IMG/VR virus record: IMGVR_UViG_3300031857_000762
Span: 1-33,286 of that record
DNA length: 33,286 nt
Strand: one strand, 5' to 3'
Source of the DNA: a virus
A program made the translations under genes and the position numbers. The notes beneath the pieces are model-generated. The model saw nothing but the letters and a program-made list of their open reading frames with translations. It did no database searches and was not told where the DNA came from. Below, piece after piece: positions 15,284 through 20,980 of the stretch. Each line of letters starts with the position of its first letter. Within the stretch, counting starts at the first letter, position 1.

Positions 15284-15456
15284 GATGGGTGGATGCCAGC
15301 TTCCGCCTGCCTGTAACGCAGAACATGCCCGTGGAGGTCGAGCTGGCCGGTGGCGGCACGGAGAAACGGGACACGGTGACGGGTGACTGGCGGCAAGTCA
15401 TCCGCTGGAGAACAATCCTTGACGCCGATCTGAAGTCGAAAAAGAAGAAAGGATGA
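15280..15456 (+). CDS. 58-residue hypothetical protein
   Basis: The gene starts at a GTG overlapping the fibre-type gene's stop (GTGA) and ends in an ATGA overlap with the endonuclease gene. It encodes WVDASFRLPVTQNMPVEVEL, then a Gly-rich turn, GDWRQVIRWRTILDAD and a Lys-rich tail (KSKKKKG). The strand-turn-strand composition and perfect junctions on both sides indicate a real gene. The function is unknown. Confidence 0.65.
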   Translation: MRWVDASFRLPVTQNMPVEVELAGGGTEKRDTVTGDWRQVIRWRTILDADLKSKKKKG

Positions 15457-16031
15457 CACAACAACATAAGCCGGGTGACATCGCGCCTAACGGACAAGTT
15501 TTCCTAAAATATGTGAAGGGCGAGGAATGTTGGGGCAGTCACGACGATTTGTTGAAACAGCGAGAAGCATACAGGCAGTGGTATCGTGAGCACCGCGAAG
15601 AGGTAATCAAAAACAACGCACTTCATGGCGGGGCCGTGCATAGTTGGCGGGCGATGAAACAGCGGTGCTCAAATCCCAAGCAAAGGGGTTATCGTGGCGT
15701 TGGTGCAAAAGGCATCAAAGTCTGCAAGCGTTGGGAGGATTCGTTTGAAAACTTTCTGGCTGACATGGGGCCGCGTCCGACGCCAAAGCACTGCATCAAC
15801 CGCATAAACTGGAAAAAGCATTACACGCCGAGCAACTGCTATTGGGCGACTAAAAGAGATGTTATCCAGAGCCGTCCGTGTTGCGTCTTGTCGGACTCTG
15901 AAATGCCGAAAGTCTTCAAGTTGCTGGAAGCTGGCATGACTCAAACGGAACTAGCGAAGATGTATGGCATCACTCAAGGCGCGGTCAGCCAAGCGATCCG
16001 CAGCTTTCGTCGCAGTCTGGCACAAGATTGA
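15453..16031 (+). CDS. HNH/AP2-type homing endonuclease-like protein with HTH tail
   Basis: The 192-residue product has a central block typical of phage HNH/AP2-domain homing proteins: SWRAMKQRCSNP, GAKGIKVCKRWEDSFENFL then ADMGPRP, and HYTPSNCYWAT. It is followed by a C-terminal HTH (about residues 158-185, TQTELAKMYGITQGAVSQAI). In the family the middle usually reads LDRIDNDGNY; here it is INRINWKKHY, so acidic residues are lost and activity may be reduced. Such genes nick or cut DNA and spread by homing. The flanking cistrons keep ATGA-type junctions, suggesting insertion into an existing operon. Confidence 0.75.
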   Translation: MTQQHKPGDIAPNGQVFLKYVKGEECWGSHDDLLKQREAYRQWYREHREEVIKNNALHGGAVHSWRAMKQRCSNPKQRGYRGVGAKGIKVCKRWEDSFENFLADMGPRPTPKHCINRINWKKHYTPSNCYWATKRDVIQSRPCCVLSDSEMPKVFKLLEAGMTQTELAKMYGITQGAVSQAIRSFRRSLAQD

Positions 16032-16061
16032 CATCGAGCCGGCCAAGCGGAAGAAAAAGGT

Positions 16062-16319
16062 ATGAGCGTAGAATACCGAGGAGAGAAGTTTTCCGGCTAC
16101 AATTCGCCCAAACGTACACCCGGCGGGCGGAAGAAGTCCGCTGTTCTCGCCAAGAAGGGCAGCAAGGTGAAGCTGGTGCGGTTCGGAGATCCCAGCCTAT
16201 CTATCAAGAAGGACCAGCCAGCACGCAAGAAATCGTACTGCGCCCGCAGCGCCGGCCAGGGCAACACCGGCAACATTTTCTCGGCAAACTACTGGAGTCG
16301 GAAAGCCTGGAGCTGCTAA
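16062..16319 (+). CDS. basic phage protein of unknown function
   Basis: The 85-residue product reads YNSPKRTPGGRKKSAVLAKK, then KVKLVRFGDPSLSIKKD, KKSYCARSAG and ANYWSRKAWSC. The order 'nkPkrtp.....k..V......vk.vrFGd......k......f..R......d..sanYWsrk..W' matches a widespread small phage protein family found near structural genes; the function is unknown. The start has GGAAGAAAAAGG upstream. Its TAA lies one base from the 3' end of the tRNA gene on the opposite strand. Confidence 0.75.
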   Translation: MSVEYRGEKFSGYNSPKRTPGGRKKSAVLAKKGSKVKLVRFGDPSLSIKKDQPARKKSYCARSAGQGNTGNIFSANYWSRKAWSC

Positions 16320-16320
16320 C

Positions 16321-16394
16321 TGGCTGGCCCGTCAGGGGTCGAACCTGAACAAAGCGAGTCAAAGTCGCTTGTGCTGCCATTACACCACGGGCCA
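16321..16394 (-). tRNA. tRNA-Gln (anticodon TTG)
   Basis: A complete cloverleaf is readable on the minus strand: acceptor stem TGGCCCG/CGGGCCA, D arm GTGTAATGGCAGCAC, anticodon stem AGCGA/TCGCT with loop CTTTGAC (anticodon TTG, reading CAA/CAG), T arm TCAGG-TTCGACC-CCTGA, and an encoded 3' GCCA. Length is 74 bases. It lies at the 3' end of the leftward methyltransferase operon and probably supplements glutamine codon decoding. Confidence 0.93.
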
Positions 16395-16428
16395 AAAGGT
16401 GGCCCCGCTCGCCTCGGTTGGTTTTCCC

Positions 16429-16677
16429 CTATTGCGAGTCGGGGCTGTTGGCAACGCGGCTACCATGTAGCTCCTGCTCGTAAGCTGTCAAGCGGGCAAC
16501 CACCCCTTCCCGAGTGAGGATGTGGGGCTGCCGCCTAGGGTCACCATGCTCCCATGCTTTAACCGTATTCCGTGCGATTTGGAGCCTGTCGGCCAGCCGT
16601 TGCTGGCTTACCCCGTACTTGCGGCGAAAGGCCCGTAAAACGGCAGGAAACGCCTGTTCTGGTGTGTCTGGTGTCAT
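16429..16677 (-). CDS. XRE/Cro-type transcriptional regulator
   Basis: The 82-residue product has a helix-turn-helix of the Cro/C1 kind: FPAVLRAFRRKYGVSQQRLA, then IARNTVKAWEHGD. A short helical tail follows. The ATG at 16677 overlaps the preceding stop (ATGA), which fixes the start. It is the last protein gene of this leftward operon, just before the tRNA. It would bind operators as a dimer; its targets are unknown. Confidence 0.8.
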   Translation of the reverse strand: MTPDTPEQAFPAVLRAFRRKYGVSQQRLADRLQIARNTVKAWEHGDPRRQPHILTREGVVARLTAYEQELHGSRVANSPDSQ

Positions 16678-16919
16678 GCTTTGGCCCACCTTATCGCGTT
16701 GTAGTTGGGCGGGATGCGGCCGCGCTTGTTCCAGAAGTAGTGGTACCCCTCGTCAATGGCTTCGTAAAGCTCTGTGGGTGAAAGGTCTGGGAGACTCTTG
16801 GCGTTCCGTTTTGCCTGCCGGTCGTTCTTGTCCTTACGGGCGACAAGCACTTGCTGCCATTTGTTGCTTGGCCGGTGCTCCAGATTCCAGTTCCGAGGAT
16901 ACCGTTTCTGCTTTTTCAA
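16674..16919 (-). CDS. hypothetical basic protein
   Basis: The 81-residue product begins with an Arg/Lys/Trp-rich region (RYPRNWNLEHRPSNKWQQ) and then has a helical part, LSPTELYEAIDEGYHYFWNK. It overlaps neighbours by four bases on both sides. No family is recognised; the basic N-terminus suggests nucleic-acid contact. Confidence 0.6.
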   Translation of the reverse strand: MKKQKRYPRNWNLEHRPSNKWQQVLVARKDKNDRQAKRNAKSLPDLSPTELYEAIDEGYHYFWNKRGRIPPNYNAIRWAKA

Positions 16920-17125
16920 TCGCCCACCTTTGCTAATGTCTCGCGGATTTCGCCACGAAGATATTCGGCCAACTCTTGAGCATTGTTGAACCGCTCGTCG
17001 CCATGTTTGAGAAAATTCCGCAGCATCACGTCAAGATCCCATAAGGCGCAAAAAGCATCTGGGCCGTGAAACGACCGCAAAGCCAGTTTGTCCTCGTCGT
17101 CGTTGAACTCTAGGGTCGTCCTCAT
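16916..17125 (-). CDS. hypothetical phage protein, MRTTLEFN type
   Basis: The 69-residue product starts MRTTLEFNDDEDKLALRS and continues with ALWDLDVMLRNFLKHGD, a pattern seen in many small phage proteins of replication or late regions (often with the form 'lP.e.......a..G......l.dld..lR...Kyg'). The ATG at 17125 overlaps the upstream stop (ATGA). The function is unknown. Confidence 0.7.
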   Translation of the reverse strand: MRTTLEFNDDEDKLALRSFHGPDAFCALWDLDVMLRNFLKHGDERFNNAQELAEYLRGEIRETLAKVGD

Positions 17126-17337
17126 CCGCGTGCCTCCTTCGCCTGCTTGCGCCAGTACCACTCACCCGACGTGCGTGCGGCCAGCCGGCGTTTCAGCTCT
17201 GCGATTTGCTCCCGCAGGCTATCCCGCTCGACCTCCAGTTCCGCGTATTTAAGCTGAAGCAGCGTTTGCTCTGCCTCGGCGTTTGCCAGCACTACCTTGT
17301 AGCCCCAACGGGCCAGGATCTTGTTTATGGTTTTCAT
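17122..17337 (-). CDS. coiled-coil hypothetical protein
   Basis: The 71-residue product is mostly one long helix, with a heptad-rich stretch LQLKYAELEVERDSLREQIA and a C-terminal WYWRKQAKEARG. It overlaps both neighbours by four bases (ATGA), which sets the start at 17337 rather than the longer frame. It may be a structural or regulatory coiled-coil protein. Confidence 0.6.
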   Translation of the reverse strand: MKTINKILARWGYKVVLANAEAEQTLLQLKYAELEVERDSLREQIAELKRRLAARTSGEWYWRKQAKEARG

Positions 17338-17879
17338 TCGCACGAATAAATTTGATCGGCTCGCTTGAGGCCAACGGGCCACGCCATGCCAGTGGTAAAG
17401 CTCTTGTCTTCAAAGATCACTCGATCAGTCGGCTGCACGGTGAAACGACCGTTCATCGTTCGGATGAACATAAACTCTTTCGCCTGCTCCGGTACTTCCG
17501 AGAATCCGTCCCCAACGGGAGCCACGGTGAAAAGATATTCCCCCATCACCTCACGGTCGTAGCACTTGGCCCTGCACCGCAGCGACCGCAGGAACGTGTA
17601 CTCGGTGGCACTCCAGTCGTACCCGTAGCAGTCCCATTGCTGCGCGTGCTCTGGCTGCCATCCGTCCTCCGGGTACCGGTCATGCGCCAGCGCATGGAGC
17701 GGCAGCCCTCGGTACACCGCGCCGCTCTCCAGCATCACGTTGCAGCCCCACATCCGCCCTGGGTGTGACACCAACCCAAACCACACGGCGGGGACGAAAC
17801 CGATGGAGGCTTTGTGCGTGAATGATGAGTCAATCCAAACGTATTGATGCTTGGGCAAACTGCCGATCAGTGTATTCAT
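17334..17879 (-). CDS. hypothetical protein next to the methyltransferase
   Basis: The 181-residue product is rich in aromatic residues and Cys and looks like a compact alpha/beta domain: HQYVWIDSSFTHKASIGFVP, FGLVSHPGRMWGCNVML, YRGLPLHALAH, YDREVMGEYLFTVAPVGDGF and MNGRFTVQPTDRVIF. The family is not recognised. The ATG at 17879 overlaps a TGA at 17876-17878 (ATGA), which is the stop that an unbroken methyltransferase would have used. This ties the two genes together as an old pair, possibly a modification-linked function. Confidence 0.6.
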   Translation of the reverse strand: MNTLIGSLPKHQYVWIDSSFTHKASIGFVPAVWFGLVSHPGRMWGCNVMLESGAVYRGLPLHALAHDRYPEDGWQPEHAQQWDCYGYDWSATEYTFLRSLRCRAKCYDREVMGEYLFTVAPVGDGFSEVPEQAKEFMFIRTMNGRFTVQPTDRVIFEDKSFTTGMAWPVGLKRADQIYSCE

Positions 17880-17883
17880 GGCT

Positions 17884-18591
17884 TCAAAGTTTCCCATGCG
17901 AGCGCAGCCACTGCTGGAACTTGTCCGTTCCCAATGCGCTTAATGCGCTCCACCCCGTGGGCCACGCCATTAAGGCGTCGTAGAAATCAAGGTGCGGGTA
18001 AATCGTCCCAGAGATGGCTTCCCCATTTGCCCAGGTTGAGAATTGGGCGTTGCGTTGCTGGAACTTGCTGCCGCTTGACGTGCCTTTGTAGTCCACCATT
18101 TGCGGCGTAGGCCAAAATCCAGATTCGTTCTCGCTTGTGAGGTGCTCCGGCGTGGCAAGCTCCCATAACTCCCCACCGAGCATCGTACCCCAGCGCGGAA
18201 AGGTCTCCAAGCACTCGTCCGAGTCCTCGAACAGTGAGCATTGGCGAGTTTTCCACGAAAACGTAGCTGGGTCGTACTTCGCCAACGATTCGGGCCATAT
18301 GTTGCCACATTCCGCTGCGCTCTCCGTCGATTCCTGCCCCTTTTCCAGCAATGGAGATGTCTTGGCATGGGAACCCGCCAGAAACCACGTCAACAACGCC
18401 TCGCCATGGCTTGCCGTCAAAGCTCCGCACGTCATCCCAGACGGGAAACGGCTCCAGGATTCCGTCATTCTGTCGGGCCACAAGTACGCTTGCGGCGTAG
18501 CCGTCCCATTCGACGGCACAAACGGTGCGCCATCCGAGGAGTTTGCCTCCGAGTATGCCTCCACCAGCGCCTGCGAAAAGAGCCAGCTCAT
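17884..18591 (-). CDS. overlapping reading frame across the methyltransferase
   Basis: A 235-residue frame starts at an ATG four bases inside the methyltransferase gene and remains open through the whole of it and past the premature TGA. It begins MSWLFSQALVEAYSEANSSD and ends in DKFQQWLRSHGKL. I recall similar alternate-frame proteins with an MSWLFSQALV start being deposited alongside phage dcm genes, but cannot check this here. It has no known domain. It may be a real overprinted gene or a frame kept open by the codon pattern of the methyltransferase. Confidence 0.4.
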   Translation of the reverse strand: MSWLFSQALVEAYSEANSSDGAPFVPSNGTATPQAYLWPDRMTESWSRFPSGMTCGALTASHGEALLTWFLAGSHAKTSPLLEKGQESTESAAECGNIWPESLAKYDPATFSWKTRQCSLFEDSDECLETFPRWGTMLGGELWELATPEHLTSENESGFWPTPQMVDYKGTSSGSKFQQRNAQFSTWANGEAISGTIYPHLDFYDALMAWPTGWSALSALGTDKFQQWLRSHGKL

Positions 18592-18595
18592 TCAT
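17987..18595 (-). CDS. dcm: DNA cytosine-5 methyltransferase, C-terminus cut off by TGA
   Basis: The 202-residue product has C5-methyltransferase motif I (LFAGAGGG, residues 6-13), motif IV with the catalytic Cys (SGGFPCQDIS, Cys77), a motif VI variant (VFVENSP) and motif VIII (HKRERIW, 153-159). It would transfer a methyl group from S-adenosylmethionine to cytosine. The frame stops at TGA (17989-17987), but the next 36 codons in the same frame encode motifs IX-X (VERIKRIGNGQVPAVAALAW) and end at a TGA overlapping the next gene's ATG. So this is an otherwise intact enzyme lacking its C-terminal motifs unless the TGA is read through. Activity is doubtful. Confidence 0.85.
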   Translation of the reverse strand: MNELALFAGAGGGILGGKLLGWRTVCAVEWDGYAASVLVARQNDGILEPFPVWDDVRSFDGKPWRGVVDVVSGGFPCQDISIAGKGAGIDGERSGMWQHMARIVGEVRPSYVFVENSPMLTVRGLGRVLGDLSALGYDARWGVMGACHAGAPHKRERIWILAYAANGGLQRHVKRQQVPATQRPILNLGKWGSHLWDDLPAP

Positions 18596-18669
18596 TTGTG
18601 TCGTTGAAGTTCAAGGTTGGGCCACAACGTAGCCACGGTTACAAGGCCAAATTGTTTTGGCTGGTATTT

Positions 18670-18772
18670 TTTCCGGTTAAAACGGGTTTCCGAAATTGGT
18701 TTGGCCGTTTTCCCGGAGGCCAAATGGTTTTCGGGGCAGAATTTCCGGGTTAAAAACGAAATCCAAAATTGG
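18670..18772. repeat. imperfect direct repeat in AT-richer segment
   Basis: Two related blocks of about 30 bases, at 18670-18699 and 18742-18772, share the order TTTCCGG, GTTAAAA, CG, TCC and AAATTGG. They lie in the AT-richest part of an otherwise very GC-rich gene-free stretch between the methyltransferase start and a leftward terminator. They could be binding sites for a replication or regulatory protein. Confidence 0.45.
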
Positions 18773-18975
18773 AACCCGGAATTTGCCAGCCGTTACGGGA
18801 TGCCGGTTGGCGGATCGGCAACGGAATCGGCAACGGTTGCCGGTTGGCGCTGCCGGCACCGGCACCGGCTCGCCGGCCGGCCGGGTTGGCTCGACCGGCC
18901 ACCGGCCACCGGTTGCGGCCAGGGTTGCCAGCCACGGCACCGGCCGCACGGCCACGGGTTGCGGCCATGGCCACC

Positions 18976-19018
18976 GGACACGGCCGGACACGGCGGACAC
19001 GGACGGACACGGACACGG
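18976..19018. repeat. five GGACACGG iteron-like repeats
   Basis: GGACACGG occurs five times, at 18976, 18986, 18995, 19005 and 19011. Four of the copies start about 9-10 bases apart, close to one helical turn. The surrounding 18800-19060 is made of short CCGG/CGGCC words and has no credible gene. Helically phased short repeats next to an AT-richer block are typical of protein-binding arrays such as origins, but this is an inference. Confidence 0.5.
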
Positions 19019-19076
19019 CACGCCGGCCACCGTGAAGACGTGGCGAAGCGCCGGCCGGGTTGCGGCCGTTTGTGAA

Positions 19077-19109
19077 CAAAAAAGCCGGCAACCCGTGAGG
19101 GAAGCCGGC
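19077..19109 (-). terminator. rho-independent terminator for the leftward small-gene operon
   Basis: On the minus strand, GCCGGC-TT-CCC-TCAC-GGG-TT-GCCGGC forms a long GC-rich hairpin followed directly by TTTTTTG. It lies 49 bases after the last gene of the leftward cluster (19158-20980) and so ends that transcript. Confidence 0.8.
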
Positions 19110-19157
19110 AAGGGAAAGCGGCCGGCAGTTAAGCGCGGCCGTTGGGTTGGGTTGGAT

Positions 19158-19394
19158 TTACTTCACTCGCACATAGGCGTTTGGCTCGCAAGCCGGCAAC
19201 GGTGCCGGACAATTTGACGGAATGCGCGAGACGGTGGCACGGGTTCCGATAAGATAGCCGGCCGGAAATTGTTCCAACGCAAGCCACCTGGCGAATCTAC
19301 GGTTCACGGTTTCCACCCGGACGGTGGCCACGGTTGCACCGTCGCGCACAAAACGGACAAGCCACGGACGGACCTTCGGAATCATTTGTTGCAT
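19158..19394 (-). CDS. small beta-rich hypothetical protein
   Basis: The 78-residue product is dominated by short strands (PWLVRFVRDGATVATVRVET, then RATVSRIPSN and a YVRVK end). The ATG at 19394 follows the leader AACCCGCAACCC, which also precedes the gene at 20421. It is the last gene before the terminator at 19077. The family is not recognised. Base use is very CCGG-rich, as in all of this island. Confidence 0.55.
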   Translation of the reverse strand: MQQMIPKVRPWLVRFVRDGATVATVRVETVNRRFARWLALEQFPAGYLIGTRATVSRIPSNCPAPLPACEPNAYVRVK

Positions 19395-19404
19395 GGGTTG
19401 CGGG

Positions 19405-20187
19405 TTAATTGGACATGGCCACGGCCGACGCACGGCCGGCTTTCGAGCCGTGCGGGTTAATCCAAACGGACGGAAGCGTCCGGCTTGGTTGCTGGCCGAA
19501 TGCCGGTGCCGTGGCGCGAAACCGTCCGTCGCAAAGCCGGCATTTTTCGCACGTCATTCCGGCCGCGTCCGAAAGACACTCAACCGTTCCCTCCGGCTTT
19601 TCCGGCGAGACGTGGAAAACCCGGAAGCCGGCCGCAATCGCCGCACGGAAGGAATCACGGGTTTCCGTGCTAGCCATGAAAAAGCGCCCATAATCGGCCG
19701 CACGCGGGTTTTCCCTCCAATCATGGAAATAACCGGTCCAACCGGCCGACGTGCGCGCAATTGCTTCGACTAATTCCAACGGAAGCAAGGTAGGGTTGCC
19801 GTACGCGCCAAACCTTACTTTGCGGTTGCTGAAAACGTGGCGGAAATCAGCCGGTGCAAGGGTTGGATAGTTGCCACGGTGGAACGTATTCCAAACGGCG
19901 AGCGGTGCCTGGCCGACGTTCACGTAACAACCCTGGCCACCGGCAAACGGACAACCCCGGCAAATCGTGCGAGCGTCAATGCGCTGCGCCACGGCCGCAA
20001 CCGGGTTGATGCGTTCCAATAGGAACCAAACTTGGACCATGTCGCCGGTTTTCCGGTTGTCGGTTTCCAAGGTTGCCACGGCCACGAACGGTTCGCCGGC
20101 CGCAAACGGACCCTGGCCGACGGTGCCACGGTAAAGGATAAAGCCGGACGGGTTGCCGGCGCTTCTTAGGAACGGGTTGGAGTGCAT
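19405..20187 (-). CDS. conserved phage protein with two Cys clusters
   Basis: The 260-residue product has two Cys motifs: CRGCPFAGGQGCYVNVGQAP (starting near residue 78) and CEKCRLCDG (near residue 212). Between them are KVRFGAYGNPTLLP and GWTGYFHDWRENP. The CxxCP...CYV...AP, RFGAYGDP, GWTGYTHQW, CxxCxxCDG order is shared by a family of phage proteins of about 250 residues whose function I do not know. The cysteines could hold zinc or an Fe-S cluster. It is the largest gene of the leftward CCGG-rich cluster, and its start lies behind three CCAACCCGT repeats. Confidence 0.65.
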   Translation of the reverse strand: MHSNPFLRSAGNPSGFILYRGTVGQGPFAAGEPFVAVATLETDNRKTGDMVQVWFLLERINPVAAVAQRIDARTICRGCPFAGGQGCYVNVGQAPLAVWNTFHRGNYPTLAPADFRHVFSNRKVRFGAYGNPTLLPLELVEAIARTSAGWTGYFHDWRENPRAADYGRFFMASTETRDSFRAAIAAGFRVFHVSPEKPEGTVECLSDAAGMTCEKCRLCDGRFRATAPAFGQQPSRTLPSVWINPHGSKAGRASAVAMSN

Positions 20188-20232
20188 TTGAACGGGTTGG
20201 TTTACGGGTTGGAAACGGGTTGGGTGTGCGTT

Positions 20233-20421
20233 TTAATACGTTCGCAAGAACGTTTGGAGGGTTTTCCGTTGCCGGCGCTTCGGTTGCGGGTTTTCCGCCC
20301 GGAGAATCGCGAGGCATTCCTTCAGCCTTTCAACTTCGGTTTTAGCCGATGCCAACGCGTCACGGTAAACTTGAATAACCGTTTGCGCGTCTTCTAACTG
20401 TTTGTGTGTGTCGTTTGTCAT
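20233..20421 (-). CDS. 62-residue coiled-coil protein
   Basis: The product is an almost continuous amphipathic helix (QLEDAQTVIQVYRDALASAK, then EVERLKECLAIL) with a basic end (KRRQRKT). The start is preceded by AACCCGCAACCC. It sits between the 33-residue membrane peptide and the Cys-cluster protein in the same leftward operon. The function is unknown. Confidence 0.6.
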   Translation of the reverse strand: MTNDTHKQLEDAQTVIQVYRDALASAKTEVERLKECLAILRAENPQPKRRQRKTLQTFLRTY

Positions 20422-20438
20422 ATGGGTTGCGGGTTGAA

Positions 20439-20540
20439 TCAGTCAAAAAAGCCGAAGAAGCCGAGCGCCACGACGGCGAGTAGAGAACAAAGCGCCAACC
20501 AAACGGCCAGCGCGGCCAGGGTTTCAAGGGTGCGTTTCAT
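20439..20540 (-). CDS. 33-residue membrane peptide
   Basis: A very short frame encodes a basic start (MKRTLETL) followed by a hydrophobic span (LAALAVWLALCSLLAVVALG) and the end FFGFFD. It begins three bases after the stop of the preceding gene. Tiny single-span proteins of this kind are frequent in early phage operons. The spacing and clean transmembrane segment support it. Confidence 0.55.
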   Translation of the reverse strand: MKRTLETLAALAVWLALCSLLAVVALGFFGFFD

Positions 20541-20543
20541 GGT

Positions 20544-20768
20544 TCAAAACCCTAGGTCGATCCAAGCAATGCGGCATTCCTGCTCGGCGTACGGGTAGCC
20601 GGACATCATGCGCACGGTTTCCTTAATCAGGGTGATTTCCCAAACGCCGGCCACGTCTGCATTCCAACAAACTTTGCCAACCCAACCCTCGCCGGCTTGC
20701 TCGGCCAATTCATCGGCCACCGTTTGCGCCACGTTCCGTTTGTCCGTTTGTGAGTAGTAGTGTTTCAT
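20544..20768 (-). CDS. small hypothetical protein
   Basis: The 74-residue product reads MKHYYSQTDKRNVAQTVADE, then GWVGKVCWNADVAGVWEITL and ends IAWIDLGF, a mixed helix/strand domain. The ATG at 20768 overlaps the preceding stop (ATGA), which supports both genes and this start. No family is recognised. Confidence 0.6.
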   Translation of the reverse strand: MKHYYSQTDKRNVAQTVADELAEQAGEGWVGKVCWNADVAGVWEITLIKETVRMMSGYPYAEQECRIAWIDLGF

Positions 20769-20980
20769 GCACAGCCACCCAACCCGCTTCCCCATTCCCT
20801 TACAAGGTAATTGACATCACTGTGGCCACCTATAAGCATTCCTTCCGGTGCTATTAGCTTGCCGGCAACCCGCATTTGCAATTTTACCCCGGCAAATGGA
20901 TTCTTCCCAACCCGCTCCACTCGGCCAGCCAAGTCCCGGTAAACCCTCACAAACGGCCAACAAACGGCCACGTTGGGCAC
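20765..20980 (-). CDS. small hypothetical protein, start uncertain
   Basis: The frame ends in an ATGA overlap with the next gene, so its 3' end is credible. It includes QMRVAGKLIAPEGMLIGGHS and ends in SGLGGCA. The first ATG (20980) gives 71 residues but overlaps the divergent gene at 20893 by 88 bases. An ATG at 20872 would give 35 residues and leave only a 20-base divergent gap. The function is unknown. Confidence 0.4.
   Translation of the reverse strand: MPNVAVCWPFVRVYRDLAGRVERVGKNPFAGVKLQMRVAGKLIAPEGMLIGGHSDVNYLVREWGSGLGGCA

Noticed and set aside
17987-17989. Use of TGA as a sense codon in this phage
   Set aside because: Many genes in the window end in TGA within tight ATGA/GTGA junctions, so TGA is a normal stop here.
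18617-19217. Several open frames of 60-170 codons on both strands in the CCGG-rich spacer
   Set aside because: All are Arg/Ala/Pro/Gly-rich translations of short repeats, overlap each other on both strands, and have no start context or domain.
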